DNA of 64,000 bases from Stutzerimonas kunmingensis (GCF_014764705.1 NZ_JACXXG010000022.1:17223-81222), one strand, 5' to 3'. Positions 48,674 through 58,775 are shown, numbered from the stretch's first letter. The notes: generated by a model from the letters alone, not told the origin. A program made the numbers and translations.

Positions 48674-48794
48674 GCCTGCGGCTAAACCAATACCCAAAGT
48701 AATAACCAGCGGCTGCAACCTGCTGCCCACGAACGACCACGGCGCGAATGGCACCGGCATCGACAACGTTCAGGGCTACAGGGTTCAGGGACAT
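48666..48794 (-). CDS. Aromatic attenuation leader peptide
   Basis: This 42-residue peptide starts at ATG 48794, with GGAG six bases upstream. It is ordinary until residues 31-37, which read YYFGYWF, followed by SRRRA and stop. A dense run of Tyr, Phe and Trp codons just before a hairpin and a strong terminator, upstream of the first enzyme of aromatic biosynthesis, is the classical attenuation layout. Ribosomes stalled by a shortage of these charged tRNAs would favour readthrough. Confidence 0.85.
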   Translation of the reverse strand: MSLNPVALNVVDAGAIRAVVVRGQQVAAAGYYFGYWFSRRRA

Positions 48795-48892
48795 GCTGAT
48801 CTCCAGAAGATGGCCGAACCATACTCTGCCGGGACTGCGGCTTTCAACCGGCACGGCAAAAGAAAGTGGCTGGCTCGGCCGGGTGTGCCCGA

Positions 48893-49717
48893 TTACAGGC
48901 TCATCACATCGACGAAGCGCGGCGTGGCGCTGTCGTCGATACGCAGGCTCTTGAAATCGAACAGGTTGCGGTCGGCCAGCTGCGAAGGCACCACGTTCTG
49001 CAGCGCGCGGAACATGATCTCGGTGCGCCCTGGCGACTTGCGCTCCCACTCCTGCAGCATTTCCTTGACCACCTGGCGCTGCAGATTTTCCTGCGAACCA
49101 CAGAGGTTGCACGGGATGATCGGAAATTCCTTCATCTGCGAGTACGCCTCGATGTCCGCCTCGTTGCAGTAGGCCAGCGGGCGAATCACCACGTTGCGTC
49201 CATCGTCGGAGAGCAGCTTGGGCGGCATGGCCTTCAGCGTGCCGCCATAGAACATGTTGAGGAAGAAGGTCTCCAAGATGTCGTCGCGATGATGCCCGAG
49301 CGCCATCTTGGTCGCGCCGATCTCGTCGGCGAAGGTGTACAGCGTGCCGCGGCGCAGACGAGAGCACAGCGAGCAGGTGGTCTTGCCTTCCGGAATCTTC
49401 TCCTTCACCACCGAGTAGGTGTCCTTCTCGATGATGTGGTACTCGACGCCGATGGACTTCAGGTATTCGGGAAGGACATGCTCGGGAAAGCCGGGCTGCT
49501 TCTGGTCCATGTTCACGGCAACGATCTCGAACTTGATCGGCGCGACCTTCTGCAGATAGAGCAGCACATCGAGCATGGTGTAGCTGTCCTTGCCGCCGGA
49601 CAGGCAGACCATGACCTTGTCGCCGTCCTCGATCATATTGAAGTCGGTGACGGCCTCGCCGGCCAGGCGGCGCAGGCGCTTCTGCAGTTTGTTCTGGTTG
49701 ACCGAGAGGTTGCCCAT
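48893..49717 (-). CDS. ttcA: tRNA 2-thiocytidine(32) synthetase TtcA
   Basis: The 274-residue enzyme thiolates cytidine 32 of some tRNAs with an Fe-S cluster. The ATP-binding PP-loop is [18 protein letters not shown] near residue 35. [10 protein letters not shown], near residue 115, and the later [13 protein letters not shown] provide the cluster cysteines. [19 protein letters not shown] is a further family motif. The start ATG 49717 is the conserved one. It precedes the aromatic leader region on the same strand, with about 100 bases between them. Confidence 0.96.
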   Translation of the reverse strand: MGNLSVNQNKLQKRLRRLAGEAVTDFNMIEDGDKVMVCLSGGKDSYTMLDVLLYLQKVAPIKFEIVAVNMDQKQPGFPEHVLPEYLKSIGVEYHIIEKDTYSVVKEKIPEGKTTCSLCSRLRRGTLYTFADEIGATKMALGHHRDDILETFFLNMFYGGTLKAMPPKLLSDDGRNVVIRPLAYCNEADIEAYSQMKEFPIIPCNLCGSQENLQRQVVKEMLQEWERKSPGRTEIMFRALQNVVPSQLADRNLFDFKSLRIDDSATPRFVDVMSL

Positions 49718-49851
49718 GTCAGGTGTCCGGGTGAGATGCGAAAGGCGCGCATTTTACGCGCAAAGCAAGCCTGACCGCAGCCCGTTCGCCGCCTGCTCCG
49801 ATGTTAACCAGCACTGAATGAACACCCGCAGTGCTGTGCTAGTCTCGCCCG

Positions 49852-50445
49852 ATGGACGACCTCTCCCCCACACTGGATCTGCCAGACCACCTGCTCGTAC
49901 TGCTGCAGGAAAAACCCGAAGGCTGCAGCGAGTACGAGCTGATTCAACAGCTCAAGCGCCGGCATAGCACGCATGTGCCCAACCTGCCGCTGACAGACAA
50001 GCTGGTGCTGTTCCGCACACATTTTCTGGTGTTCAACGCGCTTTATCTGCTGCGCGACCGACTCTGGGCCGAGGGCAGCGGCCATCTGCAGATCAGCCCC
50101 TTGCACGTCCAGTTGCTGCCATATGCCGGCGCCAACGCCGGCCTCGCCGAGCAGGATGCCCTGCGCGCGTATTACCTGGATCTCTCCAACCTGCGGGATA
50201 CCGACGAAGACGATGTCGAACGCCTGCTGGCGAGCTTCTGGACGCGCATGCAGGGCAGCGACGAGAAGCGTGCCGCTCTCGAACTGTTCGAACTGGATCG
50301 CTCCGCGCAGCCGCTCACGCTGGAGCTGATCAAGCGCCGCTACCGTCAGCTGGTCGGCCTGCACCATCCGGATCGAGGTGGCAGCACGCAGCGCCTGCAG
50401 TCAATCAATCTGGCGATGGAAATACTCGAGCGCTATTACCGCTGA
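49852..50445 (+). CDS. DnaJ-related protein
   Basis: This 197-residue protein has an N-terminal DnaJ-related domain (about 1-130: LPDHLLVLLQEKPEGCSEYELIQQL, FRTHFLVFNALYLLRD, and the acidic DTDEDDVERLLASFW region). A short C-terminal J-domain has the HPD motif in LVGLHHPDRGGSTQRLQSIN. J-domains stimulate DnaK ATPase. The layout with the J-domain at the C-terminus is typical of this family. It is transcribed divergently from ttcA. Confidence 0.9.
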   Translation: MDDLSPTLDLPDHLLVLLQEKPEGCSEYELIQQLKRRHSTHVPNLPLTDKLVLFRTHFLVFNALYLLRDRLWAEGSGHLQISPLHVQLLPYAGANAGLAEQDALRAYYLDLSNLRDTDEDDVERLLASFWTRMQGSDEKRAALELFELDRSAQPLTLELIKRRYRQLVGLHHPDRGGSTQRLQSINLAMEILERYYR

Positions 50446-50583
50446 CGACATAGCTTCGAAACGCTCTAACCCCGCTGATGCATTGCCGATCGGCATTTCT
50501 ATACTGCGACGTAAGGTCGCACGCGCCGTCCTCGATGACGACCGCCAGGCGAGGCGACCTCCATAAACTGAGGAGACGCTGGC

Positions 50584-51183
50584 ATGATCAATCACGTTTG
50601 GGGTTTGTTCACCCACCCCGGCCAGGAGTGGAACGAAATCCGCGGCGAGGAAGAAACCGTCAGCCACATGTACCTCACGCATGTGCTGCTGCTCGCCGCG
50701 ATACCGGCGGTATCGGCCTACATCGGCGCGACCCAGGTGGGCTGGAGCATCGGCGGTGGAGAGCCGGTCAAGCTGACCCAGGCCAGTTGCATGCAGCTGG
50801 CGATACTTTCCTACTTCGCCATGCTGGCCGGCGTCGCCGTGATGGGCGGCTTCATTCACTGGATGGCACGTACCTACGATGCTACCCCAACCCTTACCCA
50901 ATGCATCGTTTTCGCCGCCTATACCGCAACGCCGCTGTTCATCGGCGGGCTGGCGGGTCTCTATCCGCACCTCTGGCTCGGCATGCTGGTGGGGACCGCG
51001 GCAGTCTGCTACACGGCCTATCTGCTCTACGTGGGGCTGCCCAAGTTCATGAACATCCACGAAGACGAGGGATTCATGTTCTCCAGTTCGGTACTTGCGG
51101 TCGGCCTCGTAGTGCTGGTCGCGATCATCGCGCTGTCGGTCATAACCTGGGGCATGGGCATCGGCCCGGTCTACGTCCGTTAA
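50584..51183 (+). CDS. Yip1-domain inner-membrane protein (copy 1)
   Basis: The 199-residue membrane protein has a short soluble N-terminus (MINHVWGLFTHPGQEWNEIR) and five hydrophobic helices. The N-terminal pattern of a helix, a Pro and a Trp-x-x-Ile is shared with its neighbour at 51361. It belongs to the Yip1 superfamily, whose bacterial members have no settled function. AGGAG lies upstream of the ATG. A hairpin terminator follows. Confidence 0.85.
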   Translation: MINHVWGLFTHPGQEWNEIRGEEETVSHMYLTHVLLLAAIPAVSAYIGATQVGWSIGGGEPVKLTQASCMQLAILSYFAMLAGVAVMGGFIHWMARTYDATPTLTQCIVFAAYTATPLFIGGLAGLYPHLWLGMLVGTAAVCYTAYLLYVGLPKFMNIHEDEGFMFSSSVLAVGLVVLVAIIALSVITWGMGIGPVYVR

Positions 51184-51195
51184 CCCAATCCTCAC

Positions 51196-51226
51196 CTCAA
51201 AAGGCCGCCTGTGGGCGGCCTTTTCG
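51196..51226 (+). terminator. Rho-independent terminator between Yip1 genes
   Basis: AAAAGGCCGCC and GGCGGCCTTTT form a perfect GC stem over a TGTG loop, with T residues after. It ends the first Yip1 gene and implies that the second has its own promoter. Confidence 0.88.
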
Positions 51227-51360
51227 TATGCCCGCGCATCATCCCGCGACGAATCGTCTGGACCGATAAGGGAAACCCTCACCGCGTCTACCGTTCTAAA
51301 GCCATAACGCCGCTGCAACCTGCATTCGTGGGCGGCCCTCAAGGCAGACGGAGACTCGGT

Positions 51361-52062
51361 ATGATCCCGCACTTTGTAACATTGCTCACCCGCCCGGATC
51401 GGGCGTGGGCGGACATTCGCCGCGACGAAGAAAAGAACAGCTCCAACTACCTTGTCCATCTGCTGCTCTGGGCATTGCTGCCAGCGGTTTGCATGTTCAT
51501 CGGCACGCGCTATGTGGGTTGGAGCCTGGTCGAAGCCGAACGGATCTGGCTCGATACCCGCAGTGCCTTCCAGCTCAGCGCGCTGATCTACATCACCATC
51601 GTCGCCGGCACCTTCATCATGGGGTTCTTCCTGCGCTGGATGTCGCGCTCCTTCGATGCACGCCCGACTTTCAATCAATGCGTGGGCTTCATCGCCTATG
51701 TCATTACACCTTTCTTCCTGGCCGGACTTGGTGCGCTCTACCCGTCGCGCTGGCTGGCCATCCTGGTTCTGGTGGCGGCCGGGGCATACTCGACCTATCT
51801 GCTATTCGTCGGCCTGCCGACGTTCATGCGCATCAGTAACCGCAACACCTTTCTTTACGGCGCCTGCACCTGGGGCGTCGGCCTGCTGGTGCTGGTGAAC
51901 CTGAAGGTGCCGATGATCCTGTTCTGGATGCTCGCACTCGACCCGACCTACGAGCGCGATACCCCACAGAACCAGAGCTATGGCTTCGAGGAGAATCGCC
52001 CGCAGGAAGAACCGGGCGGCATCGACAACGAACGGCGCTTCAACGAACGCCCGAACGAGTGA
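51361..52062 (+). CDS. Yip1-domain inner-membrane protein (copy 2)
   Basis: The 233-residue protein is a paralogue of the preceding one: MIPHFVTLLTRPDRAWADIR begins like the partner, and the helices match in position (for example FIGTRYVGWSL, then RWMSRSFDARPTFNQCVGFIAY). It differs by a 30-residue hydrophilic tail rich in Glu, Asn and Arg (RDTPQNQSYGFEENRPQEEP). GGAG lies before ATG 51361. Function unknown. The pair is separated by a terminator and about 180 bases. Confidence 0.85.
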   Translation: MIPHFVTLLTRPDRAWADIRRDEEKNSSNYLVHLLLWALLPAVCMFIGTRYVGWSLVEAERIWLDTRSAFQLSALIYITIVAGTFIMGFFLRWMSRSFDARPTFNQCVGFIAYVITPFFLAGLGALYPSRWLAILVLVAAGAYSTYLLFVGLPTFMRISNRNTFLYGACTWGVGLLVLVNLKVPMILFWMLALDPTYERDTPQNQSYGFEENRPQEEPGGIDNERRFNERPNE

Positions 52063-52123
52063 CCAACGAAGCTGTTTGGCCAGAAACGGTTTGGCATAAT
52101 GCGGCGCTTGCAGGAGTACCCCA

Positions 52124-52618
52124 ATGCCCGAGCGCCTCAATGCCCGCGTCGAAGCCTGTTACGAGCTAGCCGAGCAGTTTTTCAAGCGACGCTTCACCCG
52201 CCCCCAGATAAGCCTCAAGCTGCGCGGGCAGAAAGCTGGTGTAGCGCATTTGCAGGAAAATCTCCTGCGCTTCAATGAGCAGCTATATAGGGAAAACACC
52301 GAGCACTTTCTGCGCCAGACCGTCGCCCATGAGGTCGCGCACCTGATCGCCCATCAGATGTTTGGCTCACGGATCCAGCCTCACGGCGAGGAATGGCAGC
52401 TGATCATGCGTGGCTTGTACGAGCTGCCGCCGGATCGCTGCCACACCTATGCGATTCGTCGCCGGTCCGTTACCCGTTATGTCTATCGCTGCAGCTGCGT
52501 GGATCAGGATTTCGCTTTCACGCCCCAACGCCATGCGTTGGTGGCGAAGGGGCGCCGTTATTACTGCCGTCGCTGCAAGACCACCCTCGCCTTCAGCGGC
52601 GAGCAACGCATCGAATGA
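52124..52618 (+). CDS. sprT: SprT-family zinc metalloprotease-like protein
   Basis: The 164-residue protein is of the SprT family. The zinc motif HEVAHLIAHQMFG is near residue 70, and a C-terminal zinc-ribbon-like part has paired cysteines (YRCSC, YYCRRCKTTL). YELAEQFFKRRFTRPQISLKLRG is the conserved N-terminal region. The family is related to Spartan proteases, which act on DNA-protein crosslinks in eukaryotes, but the bacterial role is not established. Confidence 0.92.
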   Translation: MPERLNARVEACYELAEQFFKRRFTRPQISLKLRGQKAGVAHLQENLLRFNEQLYRENTEHFLRQTVAHEVAHLIAHQMFGSRIQPHGEEWQLIMRGLYELPPDRCHTYAIRRRSVTRYVYRCSCVDQDFAFTPQRHALVAKGRRYYCRRCKTTLAFSGEQRIE

Positions 52619-52630
52619 CGCCAGCGCCTG

Positions 52631-53809
52631 CTAGAGCGCCCTCGCCCGCCAACCGGCAATGACGAACAACGCCGCCAGCAACGCCATCAACGGCAACCAG
52701 CCCGCGTGATCCCAGACATAACCGGCGCCATAGCCAACCACACTCGATCCCAGATAGTAGGCACACAGGTACAGCGCCGATGCCTGCGCTCGAGCACCCT
52801 TGGCATGGCTGCCGACCTGCCCGCTGGCCACGGCATGCGCGGCAAAGAAGCCAAGCGTGAACAACCCGAGACCGAGCACGATGCTCGCCAGCCACGACGT
52901 CGCGCAGAGACCCACACCAATCAGCATCAGCGCGACCCCACCGCGCAGCACCTGCCGCGCACCGAAGCGCGGCACCAGACGCCCGGCCCAGCCGGCGCTG
53001 AAAATCCCGCCGAGATAGACGACGAACAGCAGGCCGATGAGCGTCGAGGACAAGCCGAACGGCTCGCCTGCCAGGCGGAAGCCAATGTAGTTGAACAGCG
53101 CGACGAAGCCGCCCATCAGCAGAAAGCCCTGCAGGAACAGTCCACGTAGCACCGGATTGTCCAGATGCAGCCGGAAGTTCGTCAGCAGAATGCGCAGCGA
53201 GAGCGGTTGCGCCGTGAAGTGTCGCGACGGCGGCAACAGCCAGACGAACGCCACCAACGCCAGCAATCCCAGCGAGGCAATGCCACCGAGCGCCAGCTGC
53301 CAGCCACCCAGGTCACTCAGCAGGCCCGAAAGCAGACGCCCGAGCATCCCACCCAGCGCCGTGCCGCCGATATACAGGCCCATTGCGGCAGGCAGCGACT
53401 CGGGCTCGAACTCCTCGCCGACGTAAGCCATCGCCAGTGCCGGCAATCCACTGAGTGCCAGCCCGAGTAGCGCGCGCAGCGCCAGCAATAGTTGCCAGGA
53501 ATCGACCAGTACGCTGGCCAGCCCGAGCAGGCTGGCCAGACCGAGCGCCGCGGCCATCACCGGCTTGCGCCCCCAGCTTTCGGCAAGCGCACCCGAGATC
53601 AGCAGACAGACGGCGAGCGACAGCGTCGTCAGCGACAACGCCAGACTGCTGCTGGCAGCCGATACGGAGAAATACGCGGCGAGCATGGGCAGCAACGGCT
53701 GAATGCAATACAGCAATGCGAACGTGGCGAAGCCAGCGCAGAAGAGTGCAAACGTGGCGCGCCGGTAGGCTGGCGTGCCTCTTGATAGGTGTGCGTGTTC
53801 GGCGATCAT
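52631..53809 (-). CDS. Major facilitator superfamily transporter
   Basis: The 392-residue protein has twelve hydrophobic segments and a pseudo-twofold layout. Typical features are FALFCAGFATFALLYCIQPLLP in helix 1 and SGALAESWGRKPVMA in the loop between helices 2 and 3. The second half has a related loop, AGWAGRLVPRFGARQVL. It looks like the YnfM-type drug/metabolite exporters. Substrate unknown. It is convergent with sprT and divergent from napE. Confidence 0.9.
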   Translation of the reverse strand: MIAEHAHLSRGTPAYRRATFALFCAGFATFALLYCIQPLLPMLAAYFSVSAASSSLALSLTTLSLAVCLLISGALAESWGRKPVMAAALGLASLLGLASVLVDSWQLLLALRALLGLALSGLPALAMAYVGEEFEPESLPAAMGLYIGGTALGGMLGRLLSGLLSDLGGWQLALGGIASLGLLALVAFVWLLPPSRHFTAQPLSLRILLTNFRLHLDNPVLRGLFLQGFLLMGGFVALFNYIGFRLAGEPFGLSSTLIGLLFVVYLGGIFSAGWAGRLVPRFGARQVLRGGVALMLIGVGLCATSWLASIVLGLGLFTLGFFAAHAVASGQVGSHAKGARAQASALYLCAYYLGSSVVGYGAGYVWDHAGWLPLMALLAALFVIAGWRARAL

Positions 53810-54001
53810 CGGCGCCCTCGTCTCATGCGCTGACCTGAGAAAAAGCCGCGCAGGCTAGCACGGCTGTTCGCTCTGCCGCTTGCCGGACAGAAAAGCGGTC
53901 CGCTGATCGGCCTAACCCCAAGCCACCGCAAAGAACCGAAACGAATATTGCCCTATGCTGGTCTGTGACTAGACTCCCTATATGCCAGTCGGAGTAGAAC
54001 A

Positions 54002-54181
54002 ATGACAGTAATGCCGAATGACACCCGCCCCGCGGATACCTCGATCAAGCGGGACGAAACCCGCCTCTTCATATTCCTGATCGTCTTCCTGTTTCCCATC
54101 CTCAGCGTCGCGCTGGTCAGTGGTTACGGTTTCATCGTCTGGATCGTGCAGATGATCTTCGGGCCGCCAGGTCCGGCTTAA
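54002..54181 (+). CDS. napE: Periplasmic nitrate reductase small membrane protein NapE
   Basis: The 59-residue protein has a polar N-terminus (KRDETRLF) and a single hydrophobic helix (FLIVFLFPILSVALVSGYGFIVWIVQMIFG). The KRxExxLF entry, the helix and the GPPGP end are typical of NapE. Its role in the pathway is still unclear. GGAG lies upstream of the ATG. It is the first gene of napEDABC. Confidence 0.92.
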   Translation: MTVMPNDTRPADTSIKRDETRLFIFLIVFLFPILSVALVSGYGFIVWIVQMIFGPPGPA

Positions 54182-54240
54182 GCCGCTCCTGCCGATCTAA
54201 TCGGGCCTGCGCCCTGCTGCCAACGGAAACGGAATCACTG

Positions 54241-54495
54241 ATGGGACACCCTCTGCATATCGCCAGCCTGCTGGTGCACTGCCGCCCCGAATGGCTGGCC
54301 GCGGTAAAAGCCAACCTGCAACTGTTACCCGGCCTGGAAATGCACCAGGAGAATGCCAGCGGCAAGCTGGTGGTGGTGCTGGAAGCCGAGCACGAATCAC
54401 GCATCCTTGCCTCGATCGACCATATCCAGCAATTGCCCGGCGTGCTCAATGCCGCATTGATCTATCACGAAGAACTCCTCGAAGGAGACGCCTGA
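54241..54495 (+). CDS. napD: NapA signal-peptide-binding chaperone NapD
   Basis: The 84-residue cytosolic chaperone begins [20 protein letters not shown] and has the ferredoxin-like fold of NapD ([40 protein letters not shown]). It holds back export of NapA until the cofactor is inserted. Its stop shares one base with the napA start (TGATG), so the two are coupled. Confidence 0.95.
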   Translation: MGHPLHIASLLVHCRPEWLAAVKANLQLLPGLEMHQENASGKLVVVLEAEHESRILASIDHIQQLPGVLNAALIYHEELLEGDA

Positions 54496-56999
54496 TGAGC
54501 CTTACCCGACGCCAATTCGCCAAAGCCAACGCTGCGGCCATCGCCGCAACCGTGGCCGGCATGCCGATCGCTTCTAGCGCAAGCAACCTGATTACCGAAG
54601 CGGACGCCACCAATCTGAAATGGGACAAGGCCCCTTGCCGCTTCTGCGGCACCGGCTGCGGCGTCATGGTGGCGACTCGAGAGGGCCGCGTCGTCGCCAC
54701 CCATGGCGACGTCAAGGCGGAAGTGAACCGCGGCATCAACTGCGTCAAGGGCTACTTCCTGTCGAAGATCATGTACGGCTCGGATCGCCTGACCCAACCG
54801 CTGCTACGCATGAAGGACGGCAAGTTCGACAAGCAGGGCGAGTTCCAGCCCGTCAGCTGGGAACAGGCCTTCGACATCATGGAGGAAAAGTACAAGGCGG
54901 CGCTCAAGCAGGGCGGCCCTGAAGCCATCGGCATGTTCGGCTCGGGGCAGTGGACGATCTGGGAAGGCTACGCGGCGAACAAGCTGATGAAGGCCGGTTT
55001 CCGCTCGAACAACATCGATCCCAATGCACGTCACTGCATGGCCTCGGCAGCGTTTGGTTTCATGCGCACCTTTGGCATGGACGAACCCATGGGCTGCTAC
55101 GAGGACATCGAAGCGGCCGACGCGTTCGTGCTCTGGGGCTCGAACATGGCGGAGATGCACCCGGTGCTCTGGACCCGCGTGACGGATCGTCGCCTCAGCG
55201 CGCCGCACGTCAAGGTGGCGGTCATGTCGACGTTCGAGCATCGCAGCTTCGAGCTGGCCGACATCCCGATGATCTTCAATCCGCAGACCGATCTGGTGAT
55301 CCTCAACTACATCGCCAACCACATCATCCAGAGCGGTGCGGTGAACAAGGACTTCGTCGAGAAGCACACCAAGTTCGCCAAGGGCGCGACCAACATCGGC
55401 TACGGCCTGCGACCGACCGACCCGCGGGAGCTCAAGGCAGAGAACGCGGCGGTGGCCAATACCTGGAGCGATATCAGCTTCGAGGACTACGCCGAGTTCC
55501 TGAAAACCTACACCCTAGAATACGCCACCAAGGAATCCGGCGTGCCAGCCGAGCGGCTGCAGGCGCTTGCCGAGCTCTATGCCGACCCGAAGGTCAAGGT
55601 GATGTCGTTCTGGACCATGGGCTTCAACCAGCACACCCGCGGTGTCTGGGCGAACAACATGATCTACAACATCCACCTGCTCACCGGAAAGATAAGCGAG
55701 CCGGGTAACAGCCCGTTCTCCCTGACCGGACAGCCGTCCGCCTGTGGCACGGCCCGGGAAGTCGGCACCTTCTCCCACCGCCTACCGGCGGACATGGCAG
55801 TCGCCAATCCAAAGCATCGGGCCATCACCGAAAAAATCTGGAAGCTGCCCGAAGGCACCATTCAGGAAAAGCCGGGCTTTCATGCCGTCGAGCAGAGCCG
55901 CAAGCTCAAGGACGGGGTACTGAAGGTCTACTGGACGCAGGTGACCAACAATATGCAGGCCGGCCCCAACGTCATGCAGGAGATCCTGCCGGGCTGGCGC
56001 AATCCGGAAACATTTATCATCGTCTCGGACATCTACCCCACCGTTTCAGCCCAGGCGGCCGACCTCATCCTGCCCAGCGCAATGTGGGTGGAGAAGGAAG
56101 GCGCCTACGGTAACGCCGAGCGACGCACCCAGTTCTGGCACCAGCTGGTCAAAGCACCTGGCGATGCACGCTCGGACCTCTGGCAGCTGGTCGAGTTTTC
56201 CAAGCGCTTCAACGTCGACGAGGTATGGCCGGCCGACCTGCTGAGCAAGTCACCGGAACTCAAGGGCAAGACCCTGTACGACGTACTGTTCAAGAATGGT
56301 CAGGTCGATCGCTTCCCCAACGAGGAAATTGCCGAGGGCTATGTAAATCAGGAGGCCGAGGCATTCGGCTTCTATCTGCAGAAGGGCCTGTTCGAGGAAT
56401 ACGCCGAATTCGGTCGCGGTCATGGACATGATCTGGCGCCCTTCGACACCTACCACGAAGCCCGCGGTTTACGCTGGCCGGTGGTGGATGGTAAGGAAAC
56501 CCAGTGGCGCTACCGCGAGGGCTACGACCCTTATGTCAAAGCCGGCAGCGATGTGCAGTTCTACGGCTACGGCGACAAGAAGGCGATCATCTTCGCCCTG
56601 CCCTACGACGTGCCTGCCGAAGTCCCGGACGAGGATTACCCCTTCTGGCTCAGTACCGGACGGGTGCTTGAGCACTGGCACACCGGAAGCATGACGCAGC
56701 GGGTCGATGAGCTGCACAAGGCAGTGCCAGACGCACTCGTCTACATGCATCCGGAGGACGCCCGCAAGCTCAACGCGCGCCGTGGCAGCGTGGTGAAAGT
56801 CATCAGCAGGCGCGGCGAGATGCAGGCACGGGTGGAGACACGGGGGCGCAACAAGCCGCCGATGGGATTGATCTTCGTGCCGTTCTTCGACGCCAACAAG
56901 CTGATCAACAAAGTCACCCTCGACGCCACCGACCCGATCTCCAAGCAGACCGATTACAAGAAATGCGCCGTGAAGATCGAAGTGGTCAGCATCGCCTGA
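54495..56999 (+). CDS. napA: Periplasmic nitrate reductase catalytic subunit NapA
   Basis: The 834-residue enzyme reduces nitrate to nitrite in the periplasm. A twin-arginine signal (LTRRQFAKA) starts the protein. A 4Fe-4S site follows at [17 protein letters not shown], with a fourth Cys in NCVKGYF. The molybdenum ligand Cys lies in [10 protein letters not shown]. Later, [12 protein letters not shown] and the terminal domain bind the molybdopterin guanine dinucleotide. ATG 54495 is fixed by GGAG and the overlap with napD. An open frame beginning at 54291 is spurious. Confidence 0.97.
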   Translation: MSLTRRQFAKANAAAIAATVAGMPIASSASNLITEADATNLKWDKAPCRFCGTGCGVMVATREGRVVATHGDVKAEVNRGINCVKGYFLSKIMYGSDRLTQPLLRMKDGKFDKQGEFQPVSWEQAFDIMEEKYKAALKQGGPEAIGMFGSGQWTIWEGYAANKLMKAGFRSNNIDPNARHCMASAAFGFMRTFGMDEPMGCYEDIEAADAFVLWGSNMAEMHPVLWTRVTDRRLSAPHVKVAVMSTFEHRSFELADIPMIFNPQTDLVILNYIANHIIQSGAVNKDFVEKHTKFAKGATNIGYGLRPTDPRELKAENAAVANTWSDISFEDYAEFLKTYTLEYATKESGVPAERLQALAELYADPKVKVMSFWTMGFNQHTRGVWANNMIYNIHLLTGKISEPGNSPFSLTGQPSACGTAREVGTFSHRLPADMAVANPKHRAITEKIWKLPEGTIQEKPGFHAVEQSRKLKDGVLKVYWTQVTNNMQAGPNVMQEILPGWRNPETFIIVSDIYPTVSAQAADLILPSAMWVEKEGAYGNAERRTQFWHQLVKAPGDARSDLWQLVEFSKRFNVDEVWPADLLSKSPELKGKTLYDVLFKNGQVDRFPNEEIAEGYVNQEAEAFGFYLQKGLFEEYAEFGRGHGHDLAPFDTYHEARGLRWPVVDGKETQWRYREGYDPYVKAGSDVQFYGYGDKKAIIFALPYDVPAEVPDEDYPFWLSTGRVLEHWHTGSMTQRVDELHKAVPDALVYMHPEDARKLNARRGSVVKVISRRGEMQARVETRGRNKPPMGLIFVPFFDANKLINKVTLDATDPISKQTDYKKCAVKIEVVSIA

Positions 57000-57010
57000 G
57001 GAGAACCGCC

Positions 57011-57499
57011 ATGAAATTTCGCCTACTGCCGCTGACCCTGCTCGCGGTATTCGGACTGGCCATAGCCGCCGAAACCAACTACCCCCTGGACGCACCAGCC
57101 CCGGACGGTCGCCGTCCGGGCGGGACCATTACCCAGGAATTCACCCCGCCAAAACTGCACGACGAGGAAAACAAGGATGCGCGGCGCGAGCGCAACTATC
57201 CGGAGCAGCCACCGACCATTCCTCACAGCATCCGCGGCTATCACGTCGACAAGAACGCCAACAAATGCCTGACCTGCCATAGCCGAGCCAACAGTGCACG
57301 CGCCCAGGCGCCGATGATCAGCATCACCCACTACACCGACCGTGATCATCAGACCCTCGCCGCAGTCGCGCCGCGACGGTACTTCTGCACGCAGTGTCAT
57401 GTGCCGCAGCACGATGTGGAGCCGCTGGTGGAAAACACCTTCAAGAACATCGACGAACTGCTGTACCGGGAAACCTCGCCATCCACCAACGGAAACTGA
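57011..57499 (+). CDS. napB: Periplasmic nitrate reductase dihaem subunit NapB
   Basis: The 162-residue periplasmic cytochrome c has a signal peptide ending LAIAA. Two haem sites follow, CLTCH (about residue 95) and CTQCH (about 130). Histidines such as [11 protein letters not shown] and MISITHYTD would be the distal axial ligands, giving bis-His haems as in the family. It passes electrons from NapC to NapA. GAGG lies before ATG 57011, eleven bases after napA. Confidence 0.95.
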   Translation: MKFRLLPLTLLAVFGLAIAAETNYPLDAPAPDGRRPGGTITQEFTPPKLHDEENKDARRERNYPEQPPTIPHSIRGYHVDKNANKCLTCHSRANSARAQAPMISITHYTDRDHQTLAAVAPRRYFCTQCHVPQHDVEPLVENTFKNIDELLYRETSPSTNGN

Positions 57500-57509
57500 G
57501 GGGGCCTGG

Positions 57510-58106
57510 ATGAAGTCGATCAAGTCGTTTTTCAAACGCTACTGGGCCGTTCTGCGCAGACCCAGCGTCCACTACAGCCTGGGGGCACTGACCCTCGGCG
57601 GGTTCATCGCCGGGATCATTTTCTGGGGTGGCTTCAACACCGCCCTTGAAGCCACCAACACGGAGGCGTTCTGCATTTCATGCCACGAGATGGAAGACAA
57701 CGTGTACATGGAAATCAAGGACACCATCCACTACAGCAACCGTTCCGGCGTCCGCGCCACCTGCCCCGATTGTCATGTGCCGCACAAGTGGACCGACAAG
57801 ATCGCGCGCAAGATGCAAGCGTCCAAGGAGGTTTGGGGCACGATCTTCGGCACAATCAACACGCGCGAGAAATTCCTCGACAAGCGTCGTGAGCTGGCCG
57901 AGCACGAATGGGCGCGACTCAAAGCCAACGACTCGCTCGAGTGCCGCAACTGTCACGACTTCGGCTACATGGACTTCACTCGCCAAGGCAAACGGGCATC
58001 GGAGTTCCATTCCACCGCCCTAGCCAGCGGCGAGGCAACCTGTATCGACTGCCACAAGGGCATCGCACACAAGCTGCCGGACATGAGAGGCGTACCGGGC
58101 TGGTAA
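57510..58106 (+). CDS. napC: Tetrahaem quinol dehydrogenase NapC
   Basis: The 198-residue inner-membrane cytochrome takes electrons from quinol and gives them to NapB. One N-terminal membrane helix ([19 protein letters not shown]) anchors four haem motifs: CISCH, CPDCH, CRNCH and CIDCH. It belongs to the NapC/NirT family. It starts 10 bases after napB with GGGGG upstream. No napF, napG or napH gene is present, so quinol oxidation rests on NapC alone. Confidence 0.97.
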   Translation: MKSIKSFFKRYWAVLRRPSVHYSLGALTLGGFIAGIIFWGGFNTALEATNTEAFCISCHEMEDNVYMEIKDTIHYSNRSGVRATCPDCHVPHKWTDKIARKMQASKEVWGTIFGTINTREKFLDKRRELAEHEWARLKANDSLECRNCHDFGYMDFTRQGKRASEFHSTALASGEATCIDCHKGIAHKLPDMRGVPGW

Positions 58107-58161
58107 CGAGTGCTTGCCAGGTGTACTGGCCAAGCACCCTGCACGCTCCACCGCTGCAAAA

Positions 58162-58192
58162 AAAAGCCCTGACCATTGGTCAGGGCTTTTTC
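58162..58192. terminator. Terminator after napC, probably bidirectional
   Basis: AAAAGCCCTGACC and GGTCAGGGCTTTT form a perfect stem over an ATT loop, with A and T runs on opposite sides. It should end napEDABC and the convergent dcd gene. Confidence 0.92.
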
Positions 58193-58208
58193 GTATTGCT
58201 CTTTGCCA

Positions 58209-58775
58209 TCAGGCCTTGGGCAGCGTCACGCCGCGCTGGCCCTGGTACTTGCCGCCGCGGTCACGGTAGGACACTTCGCACTCTTCGTCGGACTCGAGGA
58301 ACAGCATCTGCGCAACCCCCTCGTTCGCGTAGATCTTGGCCGGCAGCGTCGTGGTGTTGGAGAACTCCAGGGTCACATGCCCTTCCCACTCCGGTTCCAG
58401 CGGCGTCACGTTGACGATGATGCCGCAGCGCGCGTAGGTGCTCTTGCCCAGGCAGATGGTCAGCACGTTGCGCGGGATGCGGAAGTACTCGACCGTGCGC
58501 GCCAGGGCGAAGGAGTTAGGCGGAATGATGCAGACGTCGCTCTTGATGTCGACGAAGCTCTTCTCGTCGAAATTCTTCGGATCGACCGTCGCCGAGTTGA
58601 TGTTGGTAAACACCTTGAATTCATCGGCGCAGCGCACGTCGTAGCCATAGCTGGAGACGCCATAGGAAATCAGCCGATCGTTACCCTCGGTGCGCACCTG
58701 GCGCTCGACGAAGGGTTCGATCATGCCGTGTTCCTGGGCCATGCGGCGAATCCACTTGTCCGATTTGATGCTCAT
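58209..58775 (-). CDS. dcd: dCTP deaminase
   Basis: The 188-residue enzyme deaminates dCTP to dUTP for thymidylate synthesis, and the length is exact for the E. coli type. Motifs: [56 protein letters not shown] and [11 protein letters not shown] (with the catalytic Glu in the latter part), and [16 protein letters not shown]. The start at 58775 ([13 protein letters not shown]) is the conserved one. Confidence 0.97.
   Translation of the reverse strand: MSIKSDKWIRRMAQEHGMIEPFVERQVRTEGNDRLISYGVSSYGYDVRCADEFKVFTNINSATVDPKNFDEKSFVDIKSDVCIIPPNSFALARTVEYFRIPRNVLTICLGKSTYARCGIIVNVTPLEPEWEGHVTLEFSNTTTLPAKIYANEGVAQMLFLESDEECEVSYRDRGGKYQGQRGVTLPKA

Noticed and set aside
54291..54494. N-terminal extension of napA
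   Set aside because: It overlaps napD out of frame and would bury the twin-arginine signal. The ATG at 54495 fits the family.
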